NCBI GenBank assembly: GCA_947176345.1
Contig: CAMWQI010000001.1
Coordinates: 65,900-129,899 of the forward strand
Length of the DNA: 64,000 nucleotides
Source of the DNA: an uncultured Ruminococcus sp.
GTDB taxonomy: Bacteria; Bacillota; Clostridia; Oscillospirales; Ruminococcaceae
Reading direction: 5' to 3'
The stretch's first letter is position 1. Each line of letters opens with the position of its first letter. Both the position numbers and the translations under genes were made by a program. Below are positions 37,956 through 47,735 of the stretch, piece after piece. The notes beneath the pieces are model-generated. The model searched no databases. It was given only the letters and a program-made list of their open reading frames with translations, and was not told the DNA's origin.

Positions 37956-38651
37956 ATGATATATCTTCTTGAGGACGATTCAGGAATAAGGAGTTTCGTT
38001 ACATATGCGTTGAATAATTCCGGACTTGAAACAGAAAGTTTTGAATTGCCGTCGGATTTTTGGCAAGCCATGAATAAAAAATTTCCGGAACTTATTCTGC
38101 TTGATATAATGCTTCCGGAAGAGGACGGACTTTCAATACTGAAAAAAATACGTTCAGACGATAAAACGGCAAGACTTCCGGTTATAATGCTCACTGCAAA
38201 AGACACAGAATATGACAAAGTTCAGGGGCTTGACAGCGGTGCTGATGATTATGTATCAAAGCCGTTTAGCATTATGGAACTTCTTTCACGTATAAAGGCA
38301 CTGCTCCGGAGAACTTCCGACAGCGGAACGGAAAAAAATTCTCTTACAGTTGGAAATATATGTATATATCCCTCAAAGCATGAAGTATTTGCGGACGATA
38401 CAAAAATAAATCTCACACTTAAAGAGTATGAACTATTGTTGTGGCTTGTTAAAAATAAAGGTGAAGTCTATTCCCGTGATACGCTTTTGCAGAAAATATG
38501 GGGCTATGGTTTTTCCGGTGAAAGCCGTACTGTTGATGTTCATGTGCGGACACTCCGTTCAAAACTGGGAAAAAGCGGTGGTATAATCAAAACTATACGT
38601 GGTGTTGGCTATAAGGCGGAGGGAACAGAAAGTGACAGGAAAAATATTTAA
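37956..38651 (+). CDS. OmpR/PhoB family response regulator
   Basis: ILLDIMLPEEDGLSILKKIR; PVIMLTAKDTEYDKVQGLDSGADDYVSKPF; winged helix C-terminus. Confidence 0.95.
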   Translation: MIYLLEDDSGIRSFVTYALNNSGLETESFELPSDFWQAMNKKFPELILLDIMLPEEDGLSILKKIRSDDKTARLPVIMLTAKDTEYDKVQGLDSGADDYVSKPFSIMELLSRIKALLRRTSDSGTEKNSLTVGNICIYPSKHEVFADDTKINLTLKEYELLLWLVKNKGEVYSRDTLLQKIWGYGFSGESRTVDVHVRTLRSKLGKSGGIIKTIRGVGYKAEGTESDRKNI

Positions 38652-39933
38652 CAGTATATTCTGGACAGCGGTTATTACAAATGCAGTAACTCTTATTTTA
38701 GTCAACGCCCTGAATAGTAATAATATTACACATTGCGGAATATTTATCATAGCGGTTTTAACGGGGGTTATTTCTGCATTGAGAATGTCACGGAAAATAA
38801 CCCGTCCACTTGTTGAAGTAAATCCCGATGACCCGAAAATAAATTATTCTGAAATAAATCCGCTTATAAATAAAATACGTATTCAGAAAGGAAAAATCCG
38901 CCGACAAAGTAACGAGGTAAAAAGTGGCAGAGAACAGTTAAGTCTTATAACTGAAAATATGTCCGAGGGAATTGTTATCGCTGACCCACGTACTAATATA
39001 CTTTCGTGTAATTCCGGTGCTTTAAGACTTTTAGGAACAGAAAGTGCCAAAGTCGGTGACAGTATATATATTCTGAATGATTCGGAAATTTTCCGGCACT
39101 GTATTCAGGACGCTATGGGTGGCAGAAATTCAAGCTGTATTCTGAAAACTTCCGGCGGTGACAGGGAAATTATAGCCAGTCCTTCCAATATAACCGATAC
39201 TATTAATGGCATTGTGGTATTTATTTTTGACGTTACTGAAAAACAACAGCTTGAAACAATGCGTCGTGAATTTACATCTAATGTTTCCCATGAACTGAAA
39301 ACACCACTTACGACAATATATGGCATTTCTGATATGCTTGCGAATGGTATAGTCAAACCGGAAGATGTGGGACAATTCGGGCAGAATATACGCAGTGAAG
39401 CGGAAAGACTTATAATTTTAATCAATGATATTGTTTCATTGTCGAAACTTGACGAAAATTCCGTACCCCGTGACGATACCGGCACTGATTTATATAATCT
39501 TGCAGAAGAAGTCATTGAAAGATTACATCGTAGTGCAAACGAAAAAAATATAAAAATAAGTCTTTCAGGTGAACACATCGAATTTATTGGCAACAGAACT
39601 GTTCTTGACGAGATAATATATAATCTCTGTGACAATGCTATAAAATATAATAAAGTTTCCGGACATGTGGAAGTGAAAATTTCGCATATTCCGACGAAAA
39701 TATTAATTACTGTCAGTGACGACGGAATGGGCATTCCACCGGAACATATAAACCGTATCTTTGAGAGATTTTACCGTGTGGACAAAAGTCACTCCCGACA
39801 GATTAAGGGTACTGGTTTAGGATTATCAATCGTGAAACACGGCGTAATGTATCATAATGGTACTATACGTGTAGAAAGTACAGTAGGAAAAGGCTCTGCA
39901 TTTATTGTGGAATTTCCTATAGAAAAAAAATAA
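38632..39933 (+). CDS. PhoR-like PAS sensor histidine kinase (GTG start, overlaps regulator)
   Basis: FTSNVSHELKTPLTTIYGISDML; DNAIKYNKVSG; GTGLGLSIVKHGVMYHNG. Confidence 0.94.
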   Translation: MTGKIFNSIFWTAVITNAVTLILVNALNSNNITHCGIFIIAVLTGVISALRMSRKITRPLVEVNPDDPKINYSEINPLINKIRIQKGKIRRQSNEVKSGREQLSLITENMSEGIVIADPRTNILSCNSGALRLLGTESAKVGDSIYILNDSEIFRHCIQDAMGGRNSSCILKTSGGDREIIASPSNITDTINGIVVFIFDVTEKQQLETMRREFTSNVSHELKTPLTTIYGISDMLANGIVKPEDVGQFGQNIRSEAERLIILINDIVSLSKLDENSVPRDDTGTDLYNLAEEVIERLHRSANEKNIKISLSGEHIEFIGNRTVLDEIIYNLCDNAIKYNKVSGHVEVKISHIPTKILITVSDDGMGIPPEHINRIFERFYRVDKSHSRQIKGTGLGLSIVKHGVMYHNGTIRVESTVGKGSAFIVEFPIEKK

Positions 39934-39976
39934 AATAAAAGCCGTTTTTGCTTTAATGAAGCAGAACGGCTTTTTA

Positions 39977-40306
39977 TTATTTTTTGTACCAGTTTTCGAT
40001 TGCCTGTAAATCGCTGTCATGATTTTCTTCTGATATGTTTTTAACAAGTAATTCTTTCAGGGAAGTTTTATTGCCGTTTGTGAGGTATTCGGCTATAATT
40101 CGGCTGAAATCAACTAAATTATATCTCATGTCACCACCTGTTATAACGTCGTTCAATACTCTTTCCACATGATGCGGAGTAGAGTTTATTTTTTTTGCAA
40201 CAGTTTCCACAGCGTCAAGCATAAGACCCATTATATCTCCAGTAGAATTGCTTTTAATTTCGTTGATTATTTCAATAAGAATATGTATATTTTCGCTTTC
40301 GTTCAT
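39977..40306 (-). CDS. Hypothetical protein
   Basis: 109-aa ORF; upstream SD-like GGAGGTGATTTTTATATG on minus strand. Confidence 0.7.
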   Translation of the reverse strand: MNESENIHILIEIINEIKSNSTGDIMGLMLDAVETVAKKINSTPHHVERVLNDVITGGDMRYNLVDFSRIIAEYLTNGNKTSLKELLVKNISEENHDSDLQAIENWYKK

Positions 40307-40416
40307 ATAAAAATCACCTCCGATATATAGTATTATAGCATTTTTTATGTATTATGTCAACAAAATCTGCATATACATTTACAGAACCGCTGAATAGAAA
40401 AGGAGTGATAGTTATA

Positions 40417-40695
40417 ATGTTGAAACAGCTACCTGACCAACGGGCAGTTATTCTTGGACAGTACATAATAGAAAACAAATCTACTGTAAGAGCTACTGCT
40501 AAAAAATTCGGCATTTCAAAAAGCACTGTGCATAAAGATGTAAGTGAACGTCTAAAAAAAGAAAATCCGTCACTTTATGCACAGGTTAAGGATATACTTG
40601 AAATAAACAAACAGGAACGTCACATACGTGGCGGAATGGCTACTAAACTTAAATATGAAAAGATTGCAGAAAATAAAGTAAAATATAAATATTGA
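40417..40695 (+). CDS. spoIIID: Sporulation transcriptional regulator SpoIIID
   Basis: QRAVILGQYIIENKSTVRATAKKFGISKSTVHKDVSERL; start at ATG after AGGAGTGAT. Confidence 0.92.
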   Translation: MLKQLPDQRAVILGQYIIENKSTVRATAKKFGISKSTVHKDVSERLKKENPSLYAQVKDILEINKQERHIRGGMATKLKYEKIAENKVKYKY

Positions 40696-40702
40696 TAAAA
40701 AA

Positions 40703-40733
40703 GGACTGTCTATACAAATAGACAGTCCTTTTT
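40703..40733 (+). terminator. Intrinsic terminator after spoIIID
   Basis: GGACTGTCTATacaaATAGACAGTCCTTTTT. Confidence 0.85.
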
Positions 40734-40764
40734 GTGCAAATTTTATGAAGTTATTCAAAACTAC

Positions 40765-40793
40765 TTGACAAAATCTGTATGTTAATATACAAT
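40765..40793 (+). promoter_or_regulatory. Consensus promoter TTGACA-N17-TACAAT
   Basis: 40765-40770 and 40788-40793. Confidence 0.8.
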
Positions 40794-40849
40794 AAATATA
40801 TAAGAATATTGCAAAATATTAAAAATTTGTCTTATCGGGGGTGTTAATA

Positions 40850-40882
40850 ATGGGTGACGGAATCATTGGCGGAATTGAATAA
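40850..40882 (+). CDS. Candidate 10-aa peptide MGDGIIGGIE (or part of a small RNA)
   Basis: SD-like GGGGG 5-9 nt upstream; consensus promoter 5', intrinsic terminator 3'. Confidence 0.4.
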   Translation: MGDGIIGGIE

Positions 40883-40898
40883 ATATAAAAATAAAAAA

Positions 40899-40925
40899 GG
40901 ACTGTCTGAAAATGACAGTCCTTTT
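40899..40925 (+). terminator. Intrinsic terminator of the small transcript
   Basis: GGACTGTCtgaaaatGACAGTCCTTTT. Confidence 0.8.
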
Positions 40926-41159
40926 AATCTATATGAAAAGCAGTGTTTCTGATTTATACCCGATGTTTCAGAGCAATTCATGGGCATAAATCAGCCACTC
41001 CAAAACGGTATATATCAGAATCCCCACTTACATTATTCTATGCAGAAAATTTCAAAATGCAACAAAGAAATTTCTGCCATTCTCACGGTATTATCACAAT
41101 TGTAATTTTTCTGTAACTGAATGGAATATTTCCGTAAGCAAAACGGCACTTTTCTGTTA

Positions 41160-41188
41160 TTGCAATTTTGTCTCATAGGTATTATAAT
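41160..41188 (+). promoter_or_regulatory. Promoter TTGCAA-N17-TATAAT upstream of lipoprotein gene
   Basis: 41160-41165 and 41183-41188. Confidence 0.6.
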
Positions 41189-41272
41189 ATAATCATAACA
41201 AGATTAAACGTTATTAATAAAAAAATTTCCTCTGCGTCTCACACAACGCAGGTACTTACACACACATATAAA

Positions 41273-41310
41273 AAGAAAACTGCCGGATTCAAGCCGACAG
41301 TTTTCTTTGT
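41273..41310 (+). terminator. Terminator-like hairpin in the leader of the 41.3-kb lipoprotein gene
   Basis: AGAAAACTGcCGGattcaagCCGaCAGTTTTCTTT immediately before SD/ATG. Confidence 0.6.
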
Positions 41311-41327
41311 AATCAGGAGGAAGACAT

Positions 41328-42434
41328 ATGAAAAAATTTATTTTATTTGTTTTGTGTTTTATGGTTTTTACGCTTACGGGTTGCAGTAAGGATATGGACA
41401 GGAAAGAAGTTATTAAATACCTTGAAAATCGTTATCATAAGAAATTTACGTTTGTATCGTCTGAAAAATATCCCTGTAAGGAGCATAATTATCTGAATGA
41501 ATACTCCGATACGGAAAATAAAATTGATGTTGAGGTATATGCAGACGAAAACGGTCTTGAGTTTCATGTATATCATTTTGTCAGGGGTATGATTATGGGG
41601 ACGTGGTGTGTCGCTGACGATTATTGCGTTCAGGAACTTATTTCACATCCAGAATTATATGCACCATTGGAAGAATTTGAATTTGATTTTAAATATTTCG
41701 ATGATATAAGTACATACAGGGAACGATATGCGGGATTTTATGTTACTGTTTCTGATGCGGACGAAATAAGACCGATTGCAGAACTTGCATTCAGCGTTGT
41801 TGAGAATGATAAAGCCATTTTGTCTGATTGCGGAATTATTGGTGATAAATTTAATGTGTCAATTATTCCGGCAATATATCTTGTTGATGAAGAGGGTGCG
41901 GAACTCGGTAAACTGAAATTCCGTACCGAACAGATACCGCAGATAACTGATAAAGAGGCTTTTATTCACATAGCAGAAAAGCGTTTTTCAGGCTGGCATA
42001 ATTATGACCACTGTGAAAAAATTCCTCTGTATGCGGGTGATAAACGGGTAGCCTTTATTGAACTTAATAACTATTTTAACAGGACTTATAATATTCAGGA
42101 TACTGTACCGATTCATGAAAAAATGGAATTTAAACAGCTCCGGACGTTATGCGAACTGGCAGGATATACTGTTAATTCAATTACTGATAATAAACTCCGC
42201 ATTGAAAAAGGTGATGACAGAATTACTATACGACGTACTAAAAATATAAATTCTGCTGATAGCAGTAACTTTACTGTTTATAAAAACGGTGAGTTGTTTA
42301 TTCCGGAGGGCTTAATAGATAATTATTTGCAGGAAGATTTATGCGCTCTTACAATTGCGGACTATTATTATCTTTTAGGCATAAAGATTACTGTTGACTA
42401 TGAAAACGGAAAAGCGATAATTGAAACAGATTGA
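41328..42434 (+). CDS. Hypothetical lipoprotein
   Basis: MKKFILFVLCFMVFTLTGCSKD lipobox; SD AGGAGGA. Confidence 0.85.
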   Translation: MKKFILFVLCFMVFTLTGCSKDMDRKEVIKYLENRYHKKFTFVSSEKYPCKEHNYLNEYSDTENKIDVEVYADENGLEFHVYHFVRGMIMGTWCVADDYCVQELISHPELYAPLEEFEFDFKYFDDISTYRERYAGFYVTVSDADEIRPIAELAFSVVENDKAILSDCGIIGDKFNVSIIPAIYLVDEEGAELGKLKFRTEQIPQITDKEAFIHIAEKRFSGWHNYDHCEKIPLYAGDKRVAFIELNNYFNRTYNIQDTVPIHEKMEFKQLRTLCELAGYTVNSITDNKLRIEKGDDRITIRRTKNINSADSSNFTVYKNGELFIPEGLIDNYLQEDLCALTIADYYYLLGIKITVDYENGKAIIETD

Positions 42435-42494
42435 CTTTTATCTGATTATACATTATAATATTTATAAAATAATATTTAAAAAAGGAGCAGAACT

Positions 42495-42974
42495 ATGGAA
42501 AATATATTTTTTTCTTTTCTGAAAAAAATTGATGGTATATCTTTTATAAAGCCGAATGACGAGGAACTGCTTAAATTCAGGGAAATTTCCGACAAACTGC
42601 CAGATATTATCAAGGAAGTATATACTAATAATATGCCGGCAGGTGAGTTTGAATTTTCGGATTTTGTCTTTTATGACATTAATCGTCTGTATGACGAGAA
42701 CATCAATTATGTTGCCGGAGCGAATATATTCCCGTTCGGATTTTTTACATTTGCATCAGTAGCTTTCGACGGCGACAGCATATGCATTGATTTGAATGAC
42801 AATAATTTACCGGTTTATCAGTGTTCGCATGAAATACTTTGCGATGAGACTGAAATTTACGATTATGAAGAACATAAAAGTCTTGAATTTAATTATGACA
42901 ACATTATTAAAGTTTCAGAAAAACTTGCAGATAGTTTTACAGAATTTATAAATGAACTTTCAGACGATACTTAA
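42495..42974 (+). CDS. SMI1/KNR4 (SUKH)-like protein, possible immunity protein
   Basis: Profile LP..IKEVY..........FYDINRLYDEN......NIFPFGF....VAFDGDSICIDLND. Confidence 0.5.
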   Translation: MENIFFSFLKKIDGISFIKPNDEELLKFREISDKLPDIIKEVYTNNMPAGEFEFSDFVFYDINRLYDENINYVAGANIFPFGFFTFASVAFDGDSICIDLNDNNLPVYQCSHEILCDETEIYDYEEHKSLEFNYDNIIKVSEKLADSFTEFINELSDDT

Positions 42975-43042
42975 GTTTTATATAAGTGAAACGATTTGTG
43001 GTGCAGGGATATTTTTGTAAAGCTGATTGAGGAGTGAAAGAA

Positions 43043-43408
43043 ATGAAAATCACGGAAAAAGAAATAATTCAGACACAAAATAAAACTTATGCATATCTTT
43101 CCACGCTTGTATCGGGATTTTTCGGAGCATTGGCATTAATGAATATCGGAAGTTTTATTTTCGGATTAGATGAGTATCTTACATATCACAACGACCCCGA
43201 CGACCATGGAGGAAAACTTCATTATGTAGACCTCACTGCATTGTGGATAAGCGGTATTGCCGGAATTATTTTTGCTGTAATTATGATTTTTATTGTTGCA
43301 TACAGGATAAAGAAAATAAAAAAACTTGAAAAGAAAATCCCTGTTGTTATATTTTCTGTATTAATGGAGATATTTTTTATTGTCGTGTGGGGATATATTA
43401 TTATATGA
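43043..43408 (+). CDS. Small membrane protein, unknown function
   Basis: Multiple predicted TM stretches. Confidence 0.7.
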   Translation: MKITEKEIIQTQNKTYAYLSTLVSGFFGALALMNIGSFIFGLDEYLTYHNDPDDHGGKLHYVDLTALWISGIAGIIFAVIMIFIVAYRIKKIKKLEKKIPVVIFSVLMEIFFIVVWGYIII

Positions 43409-43433
43409 AGTCCGTACCTGAGGAGGTAATATA

Positions 43434-43841
43434 ATGGCTGATAATTTAAAACAAAAAGTTTTCAATATAATTAAACAAAGAAATTTATGCAGTTACATGA
43501 ATAATACAAAATGGGAAGAATTAAGAAATTCCATGTATAATGATATGCCCTTTCCACCGCCGTATGATATAAAATATATTGATATTGACCATTCGACAGG
43601 CGATAATATAAACAAGGATATTTACTATTACGGCGACTGGTATGAAACTTTTTTACTGTATGGGTATGTCTCAATTGAATGGATAAAAATAAAGCCAGTA
43701 ATCCTTAAACATCGTGGGTGTCTCATACCACCGGAAGTTATTGACGAAACAGAAGAATTAATAAATGTTCTTGAAAAATATAACATTCCATACACGAAAG
43801 AAAATAATATCTTTACAGTATATGGCTACAGAAAATCTTAA
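43434..43841 (+). CDS. Hypothetical protein resembling DUF6678-type immunity-like proteins
   Basis: MNNTKWEELRNSMYNDMPFPPPYDIKYID...GDWYETFLLYGYVSIEWIKI. Confidence 0.55.
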   Translation: MADNLKQKVFNIIKQRNLCSYMNNTKWEELRNSMYNDMPFPPPYDIKYIDIDHSTGDNINKDIYYYGDWYETFLLYGYVSIEWIKIKPVILKHRGCLIPPEVIDETEELINVLEKYNIPYTKENNIFTVYGYRKS

Positions 43842-43913
43842 ATTATAAATAAAAATATCGGAAATATTTTCGATTTTAATTATATTAATATAAAGAAAGG
43901 TATGATTGAAAAA

Positions 43914-44609
43914 ATGAAAAAAATAAGAAATATACTTTTTTGTTTGATATGTTTATTTGTTATAATGCTTGGCTGTGGTTGTTTCGCTAAGGTTGTTGAC
44001 GGAATCCCACCTGAAAACAATGTAGAGGGATTTAAATACAAAGGTCGGAGATATACTTATGGAGGGTTATACATTGCAGATATGGACAAGAAATACATGG
44101 GCGTTGAGGGATATAATCATTCAAGAGTTTACTTTGTCGGAGATGAAGATAATCCCGATATAGTTATAGTTGAGGGCGTTGATAATACAAGCATTTATAA
44201 GGCTGATGATTATGATATAAAAACAGATGGAACTATTACAAAGGTTCTTATTGACCCTGTTTTCAGAGGTGATAATGATATTGTACTATATAAGGACAAA
44301 GACATTGATATGATAAATAAACTTATTTCTGTTGAGGGAACAGTGAAAACATACGGAGCTGATAATTTTTATACAGAAGGAAATGTTTTATATTTTCAAT
44401 ATGATGGCTGTCCGGCATCTGACCCACAGATAGAATGCGGATATATAGCTAAAGTCAATAATAAATGGGTTTATGTAAATCCTGAAAATCAGGAGGATAT
44501 GAAAATGACTCATGATGACAATTCCATTGAATTTTGTGGTGTTGAAATTGAAGACCCTGAACTCATCAGCTGGATAGAAGAAAGTGACATATCAAAAAGG
44601 ATAAAATAA
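43914..44609 (+). CDS. Hypothetical lipoprotein
   Basis: MKKIRNILFCLICLFVIMLGCGCFAK lipobox. Confidence 0.8.
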   Translation: MKKIRNILFCLICLFVIMLGCGCFAKVVDGIPPENNVEGFKYKGRRYTYGGLYIADMDKKYMGVEGYNHSRVYFVGDEDNPDIVIVEGVDNTSIYKADDYDIKTDGTITKVLIDPVFRGDNDIVLYKDKDIDMINKLISVEGTVKTYGADNFYTEGNVLYFQYDGCPASDPQIECGYIAKVNNKWVYVNPENQEDMKMTHDDNSIEFCGVEIEDPELISWIEESDISKRIK

Positions 44610-44679
44610 AGCAACATATCAAAAGGATTGAATTACTTATTAAAAAACTGCCGGAAATATTTCCGGCATTAAAATTAAA

Positions 44680-46494
44680 TTATTTTTTCTTTTTACGGAG
44701 CAGGAACATTCTTCCGCTGTATGCCGGAATGTTCATTTTTATTTTATCTTCAATATAAATAAATTCTGTTTTGCCGTCTGGAGTTTCACCGCTGTAAATC
44801 TGATTATCCGAATCAAGCAGAAGTTCAACATTATAGTCCTCACCAACTGTTACAGTATAGTTTATCTGATGCCAGTCTGAAAAATTCACAACTGTAAGTA
44901 TATCACCATCAGCACTTTTACGCCTTATAGCGTACACACAACGGTCATTTGAATTGCAGTCTTCCCACATAAAATTAGTAGGGTCATAGTCATAGTGCAG
45001 TGCATTATATTTAAGATATATTTTATTTAAAGTTTTCATATACTGGTGGAAAGAATCATGTATCGGATATTTCAGCATATCCCAGTCCTGTTCACGTTTT
45101 TCGTCCCATTCACGTAACTGTCCTATTTCGTTTCCCATAAAGTTGAGTTTTTTTCCGGGGTGCGACATCATGAACATATAAAATGCCCTTGACTGCGGGA
45201 ATTTATCTTCATAGTCGCCGTTCATTTTCTGAGTTATTGTAGCTTTTCCGTGTACTACTTCGTCGTGCGAAAGCGGAAGTATAAATTTTTCATTGTAGAA
45301 ATACAGCATACAGAAAGTCATTTTATGGTAGTCATTGGAACGATACATAGGTGAACACTGCATATATTCCAGTGAATCGTGCATCCAGCCGAGACACCAT
45401 TTATAGTCGAATCCTAAACCGCCCTCATTTACGGGTTTGGTCACACATGGATATGATGATGAATCTTCTGCCGAAAGTATAGCCGACGGGTGACGGGCTT
45501 TAAGACCAGTATTCATATTTTTCAGAAACTCTATAGCGGTTTTGTTTTCGCCACGATGTTCATTGCCCTGCCAGTAGATGATATTTCTTATAGCGTCCAT
45601 GCGGAGACCATCAAAATGATACATTTCAAGCCAATAGTTAGCGGAAGACTGTAAAAAACTTCTTACTTCACCTTTGGAATGCACGAAGTTACGGCTACCC
45701 CATTCATTGTAACCCATATCATTATCTGGAAATTCATAAAGATGTGTGCCATCGTATTCCGTTAGTGCATAGTGGTCAACCGCAAAATGTACTGGCACAA
45801 AATCAACGATAACGCCTATGCCTTTTTTATGGCATTTATCAACAAATTCCATAAGCTGTTTAGGTGTGCCGTAACGTGATGACGGTGCAAAAAATCCTGT
45901 TATCTGATAGCCCCATGATTCGTCACTGGGGTGTTCGCTTATGGGCATAAGTTCAATGAAATTATATCCGTATTCCAGAACATAATCAATAAGCATATCT
46001 GCAATTTCAGAATAATTGTACCAGCCGTTTTCGTCGCCGTCTTCTCTCTGGTCTTTGGGCTTTCGTTTCCAGGAGCCTAAATGCACCTCATAGATATTCA
46101 TGGGCTTGCTCTTACAGTCGGTACGTCTGCTGAGCCATTTTGCATCATGGAATTTATAATTATCAATACGCCTTATCACTGAACACGTTCCGGGTCGCAT
46201 TTCCATAGAGTATCCATATGGGTCGCAATGGTCTATAAAATTTCCTTTTCTGTCGTAAATACGGTATTTATAACGCATACCCTCCTTAGCCTCCGGACAG
46301 GTTAATTCAAAAAAACGCCCGTCCTCAACTCTTTCCATAGGAATATCTTTCCAGTCGCTGAAATCCCCTATGAGTGAAACTTTTGATGCATTCGGAGCAT
46401 AAGTCCTGAAAACATTTCCTTTTTTAGAGTAATGTACACCGAGATATTCATAGGCATTAAATACTTCGCCTTTGTAAAATCCGTAAATATCCAT
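44680..46494 (-). CDS. glgB: 1,4-alpha-glucan branching enzyme (GH13)
   Basis: NIYEVHLGSWKR, ELMPISEHPSDESWGYQ, GLRMDAIRNIIY, AEDSSSYP, LPLSHDEVVHGKATITQKM; start corrected from 46575. Confidence 0.94.
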   Translation of the reverse strand: MDIYGFYKGEVFNAYEYLGVHYSKKGNVFRTYAPNASKVSLIGDFSDWKDIPMERVEDGRFFELTCPEAKEGMRYKYRIYDRKGNFIDHCDPYGYSMEMRPGTCSVIRRIDNYKFHDAKWLSRRTDCKSKPMNIYEVHLGSWKRKPKDQREDGDENGWYNYSEIADMLIDYVLEYGYNFIELMPISEHPSDESWGYQITGFFAPSSRYGTPKQLMEFVDKCHKKGIGVIVDFVPVHFAVDHYALTEYDGTHLYEFPDNDMGYNEWGSRNFVHSKGEVRSFLQSSANYWLEMYHFDGLRMDAIRNIIYWQGNEHRGENKTAIEFLKNMNTGLKARHPSAILSAEDSSSYPCVTKPVNEGGLGFDYKWCLGWMHDSLEYMQCSPMYRSNDYHKMTFCMLYFYNEKFILPLSHDEVVHGKATITQKMNGDYEDKFPQSRAFYMFMMSHPGKKLNFMGNEIGQLREWDEKREQDWDMLKYPIHDSFHQYMKTLNKIYLKYNALHYDYDPTNFMWEDCNSNDRCVYAIRRKSADGDILTVVNFSDWHQINYTVTVGEDYNVELLLDSDNQIYSGETPDGKTEFIYIEDKIKMNIPAYSGRMFLLRKKKK

Positions 46495-46586
46495 TAAAAA
46501 TCCTCCATTTCTGATTGACATTTCCGCTTTATGCGAGTATAATATAATTATATGGTGAAGATACGGAAATTTCAATAATCATTTTT

Positions 46587-46628
46587 TAGATAACAGTCGC
46601 ATAATAGACTGTAGTCGAAAATTATCTA
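46587..46628. promoter_or_regulatory. Nested inverted repeats between divergent glgB and tetR (candidate operator)
   Basis: TAGATAA/TTATCTA (outer) and ACAGTC-gcataata-GACTGT (inner). Confidence 0.45.
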
Positions 46629-46646
46629 TTAAGGGAGGAAAAACTT

Positions 46647-47180
46647 ATGGACTTACGAGTAGAAAAGACAAAACGCAATATTATAAATGCGTTTCTTAAC
46701 TTACGCTCACGCAAACCGATTGAAAAAATCACAATCAAGGAAATTGCCGAAATTGCTCAGATAAATAAGGCAACTTTCTATCTGCACTATCATGATATTT
46801 ATGAATTATCTGAATCTCTTGAAAGAGATGTCATTCAATCTGCACTCACCAATATCGAACATCCAGATACTGTATTCACAGATAACAAACTGTTTGTCAG
46901 GGAGCTTGTTATATCTATCTTTGCCAATGAACAACTTATAAGAATACTTTTTGAGGGAAACAGAAGTGGTCGCTTTATTGAACTCTTTGAAGCGGGCATA
47001 ACTGAATTTATAAAAAAATCATATCCGGAGTACAACCCCAGTCTTGAAAGAAAAATGACAATCACATATCTTATTTACGGAGGATATTATACATATTTAA
47101 AATATTGTGACAACGGTGTTGAAACTGTATTGAAAATAATAGAAAAGTGTTCGTCGGCTATTATTGAACCGTATAAATAA
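46647..47180 (+). CDS. TetR/AcrR family regulator
   Basis: KTKRNIINAFLNLRSRKPIEKITIKEIAEIAQINKATFYLHYHDIYEL. Confidence 0.92.
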   Translation: MDLRVEKTKRNIINAFLNLRSRKPIEKITIKEIAEIAQINKATFYLHYHDIYELSESLERDVIQSALTNIEHPDTVFTDNKLFVRELVISIFANEQLIRILFEGNRSGRFIELFEAGITEFIKKSYPEYNPSLERKMTITYLIYGGYYTYLKYCDNGVETVLKIIEKCSSAIIEPYK

Positions 47181-47271
47181 AATTTTTTCATGCTGAATAT
47201 TTCATGTTTTTTTGTGATATAATATTAATGGCTTTAAAAGCCGGACAAATAAGCTCAAAGGAGATATTCAC

Positions 47272-47460
47272 ATGGAAAACAAAAAGAAGAATGACCACAT
47301 CAAATGTACTGTATCACAGTGTCAGCACAACATGGTGACAGAAAATTACTGCTCACTCGGCTGTATCTGTGTAGGCACTCATGAGGAAAACCCGACTGTT
47401 CCGGAATGTACCGACTGCAATTCCTTTGTCAAGAGAACAGGTTGCTGTAATTGCGACTGA
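47272..47460 (+). CDS. DUF1540-type cysteine-rich small protein
   Basis: IKCTVSQCQHNMVTENYCSLGCICVG...CTDCNSF; 62 aa. Confidence 0.85.
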   Translation: MENKKKNDHIKCTVSQCQHNMVTENYCSLGCICVGTHEENPTVPECTDCNSFVKRTGCCNCD

Positions 47461-47735
47461 TTTTCTTAATGTCCGGAGTTTTCCGGACATTACATATTAT
47501 GCAGAATATATAAAAATTGGTCTGTATCGCCAGAAATTACATTTACATACTTGCAATATCTCTTGAAATAATGTATAATATAATGGGGAAAATTTTGAAT
47601 GCGTTTCAGGCATTTAAAAGTATTTTCTGTCCGTTTCCTGAAAAACTTTATTATATGCTGAAAACATCTGTAATATTCCCTGTACTTCCGGAGTGTATGC
47701 CGGAGGTAATTTCAAATCGTCAGGAGGCTTTTTTA

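Noticed and set aside
39105-39734. 209-aa minus-strand ORF opposite the histidine kinase
   Set aside because: Antisense to a well-supported HK frame; no recognisable domain.
40703-40925. Paired GGACTGTC/GACAGTCC hairpins as transposon ends
   Set aside because: Each is a complete terminator hairpin with its own T-tract in the same orientation; no inverted terminal repeat geometry or target duplication.
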